Positions 6,231 to 6,570 of a stretch of DNA of 6,570 nucleotides are shown here, one piece after another. The stretch is from positions 1 through 6,570 of the forward strand of contig CALCFP010000304.1 of the NCBI GenBank assembly GCA_937900725.1, written 5' to 3'. The notes below the pieces were generated by a model that had not been told where the DNA came from, ran no database searches, and saw only the letters and a list, made by a program, of their open reading frames with translations. Source of the DNA: an uncultured Bacteroidota bacterium. Its GTDB lineage: Bacteria > Bacteroidota > Bacteroidia > Bacteroidales > SZUA-534. Positions within the stretch are counted from its first letter, which is position 1, and each line of letters begins with the position of its first letter. A program made the translations under genes and the position numbers.

Positions 6231-6262
6231 TACCCCATTCATACCATCATTTTTTTACAGTC

Positions 6263-6292
6263 GCGAAAGTACTTATTTTGGCTGAAACCAAT
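6263..6292 (-). promoter_or_regulatory. Candidate promoter of the lysine unit
   Basis: The minus strand carries TACTTTCGC (6271-6263), resembling the Bacteroidota TAnnTTTG -7 box. ATTGG lies 17 nt upstream (6292-6288) as a weak -33 element. Transcription would start near 6257, just ahead of the leader-peptide ORF, giving a leader of about 170 nt before lysC. Both boxes are imperfect; position relative to the leader ORF is the main argument. Confidence 0.35.
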
Positions 6293-6355
6293 TTGTGGTT
6301 CAGGTGTTTTACGAAATTTACTTATTAGCGTGAATTTTACATTTTTGTGATTTTT

Positions 6356-6383
6356 TTGCGAAAGGTGTTGCCAATTATCGCAA
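6356..6383. repeat. Short inverted repeat upstream of the right-edge gene
   Basis: TTGCGA (6356-6361) and TCGCAA (6378-6383) form a perfect 6-bp inverted repeat with a 16-nt spacer, about 47 bp before the ATG at 6430. It lies in the AT-rich divergent region between lysC and the right-edge gene (6088-6429). Apart from the leader elements of lysC, this is the only symmetry I noticed there. It could be an operator half-site pair, or chance. I found no convincing TAnnTTTG box for the plus-strand gene. Confidence 0.25.
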
Positions 6384-6429
6384 CTAATCCCAAATTCGTG
6401 GTGTTTTACAACTGAAAATACAGACACGT

Positions 6430-6570
6430 ATGATGAATATTTTGAAAATTACGGCGGCATCGTTGCTGCTTTCCCAGTCTTGTGCCGCATTTCCCGCCGC
6501 AAATGAAACGGAAATAGTGTTTGGCAGTGACATAGATGCCTCAGTTCAGATAGAGATGTCGCGTCAACTG
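6430..6570 (+). CDS. N-terminus of an exported protein of unknown function (3' end outside window)
   Basis: The frame opens at ATG 6430, immediately followed by a second ATG (6433), and stays open for 47 codons to the window edge. The start MMNILKITAASLLLSQSCAA is a typical signal peptide: one Lys, then a hydrophobic core. Cleavage could be by signal peptidase I near CAA or PAA. A lipoprotein assignment at the Cys is possible but weak, because LSQSC departs from the usual lipobox. The first mature residues, ANETEIVFGSDIDASVQIEM, show no family I recognise. It is divergent from the lysine unit. Function and length cannot be judged. Confidence 0.7.
   Translation, partial: MMNILKITAASLLLSQSCAAFPAANETEIVFGSDIDASVQIEMSRQL

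Noticed and set aside
6088..6260. Lysine riboswitch (L-box) upstream of aspartokinase
   Set aside because: The leader is only about 170 nt, and I could not find the multi-helix junction expected of that aptamer; only simple local stems and a translated ORF are evident. A covariance-model search would settle this.
6141..6350. 69-codon plus-strand ORF opposite the lysine leader
   Set aside because: Antisense to the leader peptide and promoter candidates. The leader reading on the minus strand fits the neighbouring genes better, and this translation resembles no family.
6239..6427. 62-codon minus-strand ORF in the lysC upstream region
   Set aside because: Starts with GTG, has no protein-like composition, covers the AT-rich divergent promoter region and ends where the leader ORF begins. 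Best explained as chance.

Overview
The window looks like a chromosomal segment from a member of the Bacteroidales (Bacteroides/Prevotella-type Bacteroidota). The reasons are: a DUF4494-type protein, a family I know only from this group; a GH31 glycosidase with a C-terminal DUF5110-like domain, typical of Bacteroidota glycan degraders; weak Shine-Dalgarno sequences; TAnnTTTG-like boxes upstream of genes; and a lysC-lysA gene pair. No mobile element, CRISPR array, tRNA or rRNA was seen.

Layout. Positions 1-1751 (+) are the C-terminal two thirds or so of a GH31 alpha-glycosidase that begins before the window. A strong bidirectional hairpin (1771-1808) separates it from the convergent DUF4494 gene (1826-2275, -). 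A 206-bp divergent promoter region follows, then a small FMN nitroreductase (2482-3006, +) and, 6 bp later, a cysteine-rich predicted lipoprotein (3013-3423, +). Between that gene and the next convergent unit lies an AT-rich gap. It holds a protein-like open stretch without a start codon on the minus strand (3443-3553), possibly a gene relic, and a perfect palindromic terminator (3561-3594). The minus strand from about 6260 down to 3613 is the lysine unit: aspartokinase (4765-6087), then diaminopimelate decarboxylase (3613-4755) 9 bp later. These are the first and last enzymes of lysine synthesis from aspartate. At the right edge the first 47 codons of an unrecognised exported protein begin (6430, +).

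The most interesting item is the roughly 170-nt leader of the lysine unit. It encodes a 17-residue peptide, MTTAIKCKQVKRNCKRR, with four lysine codons. It is followed by a 9-bp hairpin with a U-rich tail that ends 20 nt before the aspartokinase ATG. A CCCTGAC segment just after the leader stop codon can pair with the left arm of that hairpin, giving a mutually exclusive alternative fold. This is the arrangement expected of ribosome-mediated transcription attenuation responding to lysine. The elements are visible in the sequence; the mechanism is inferred.
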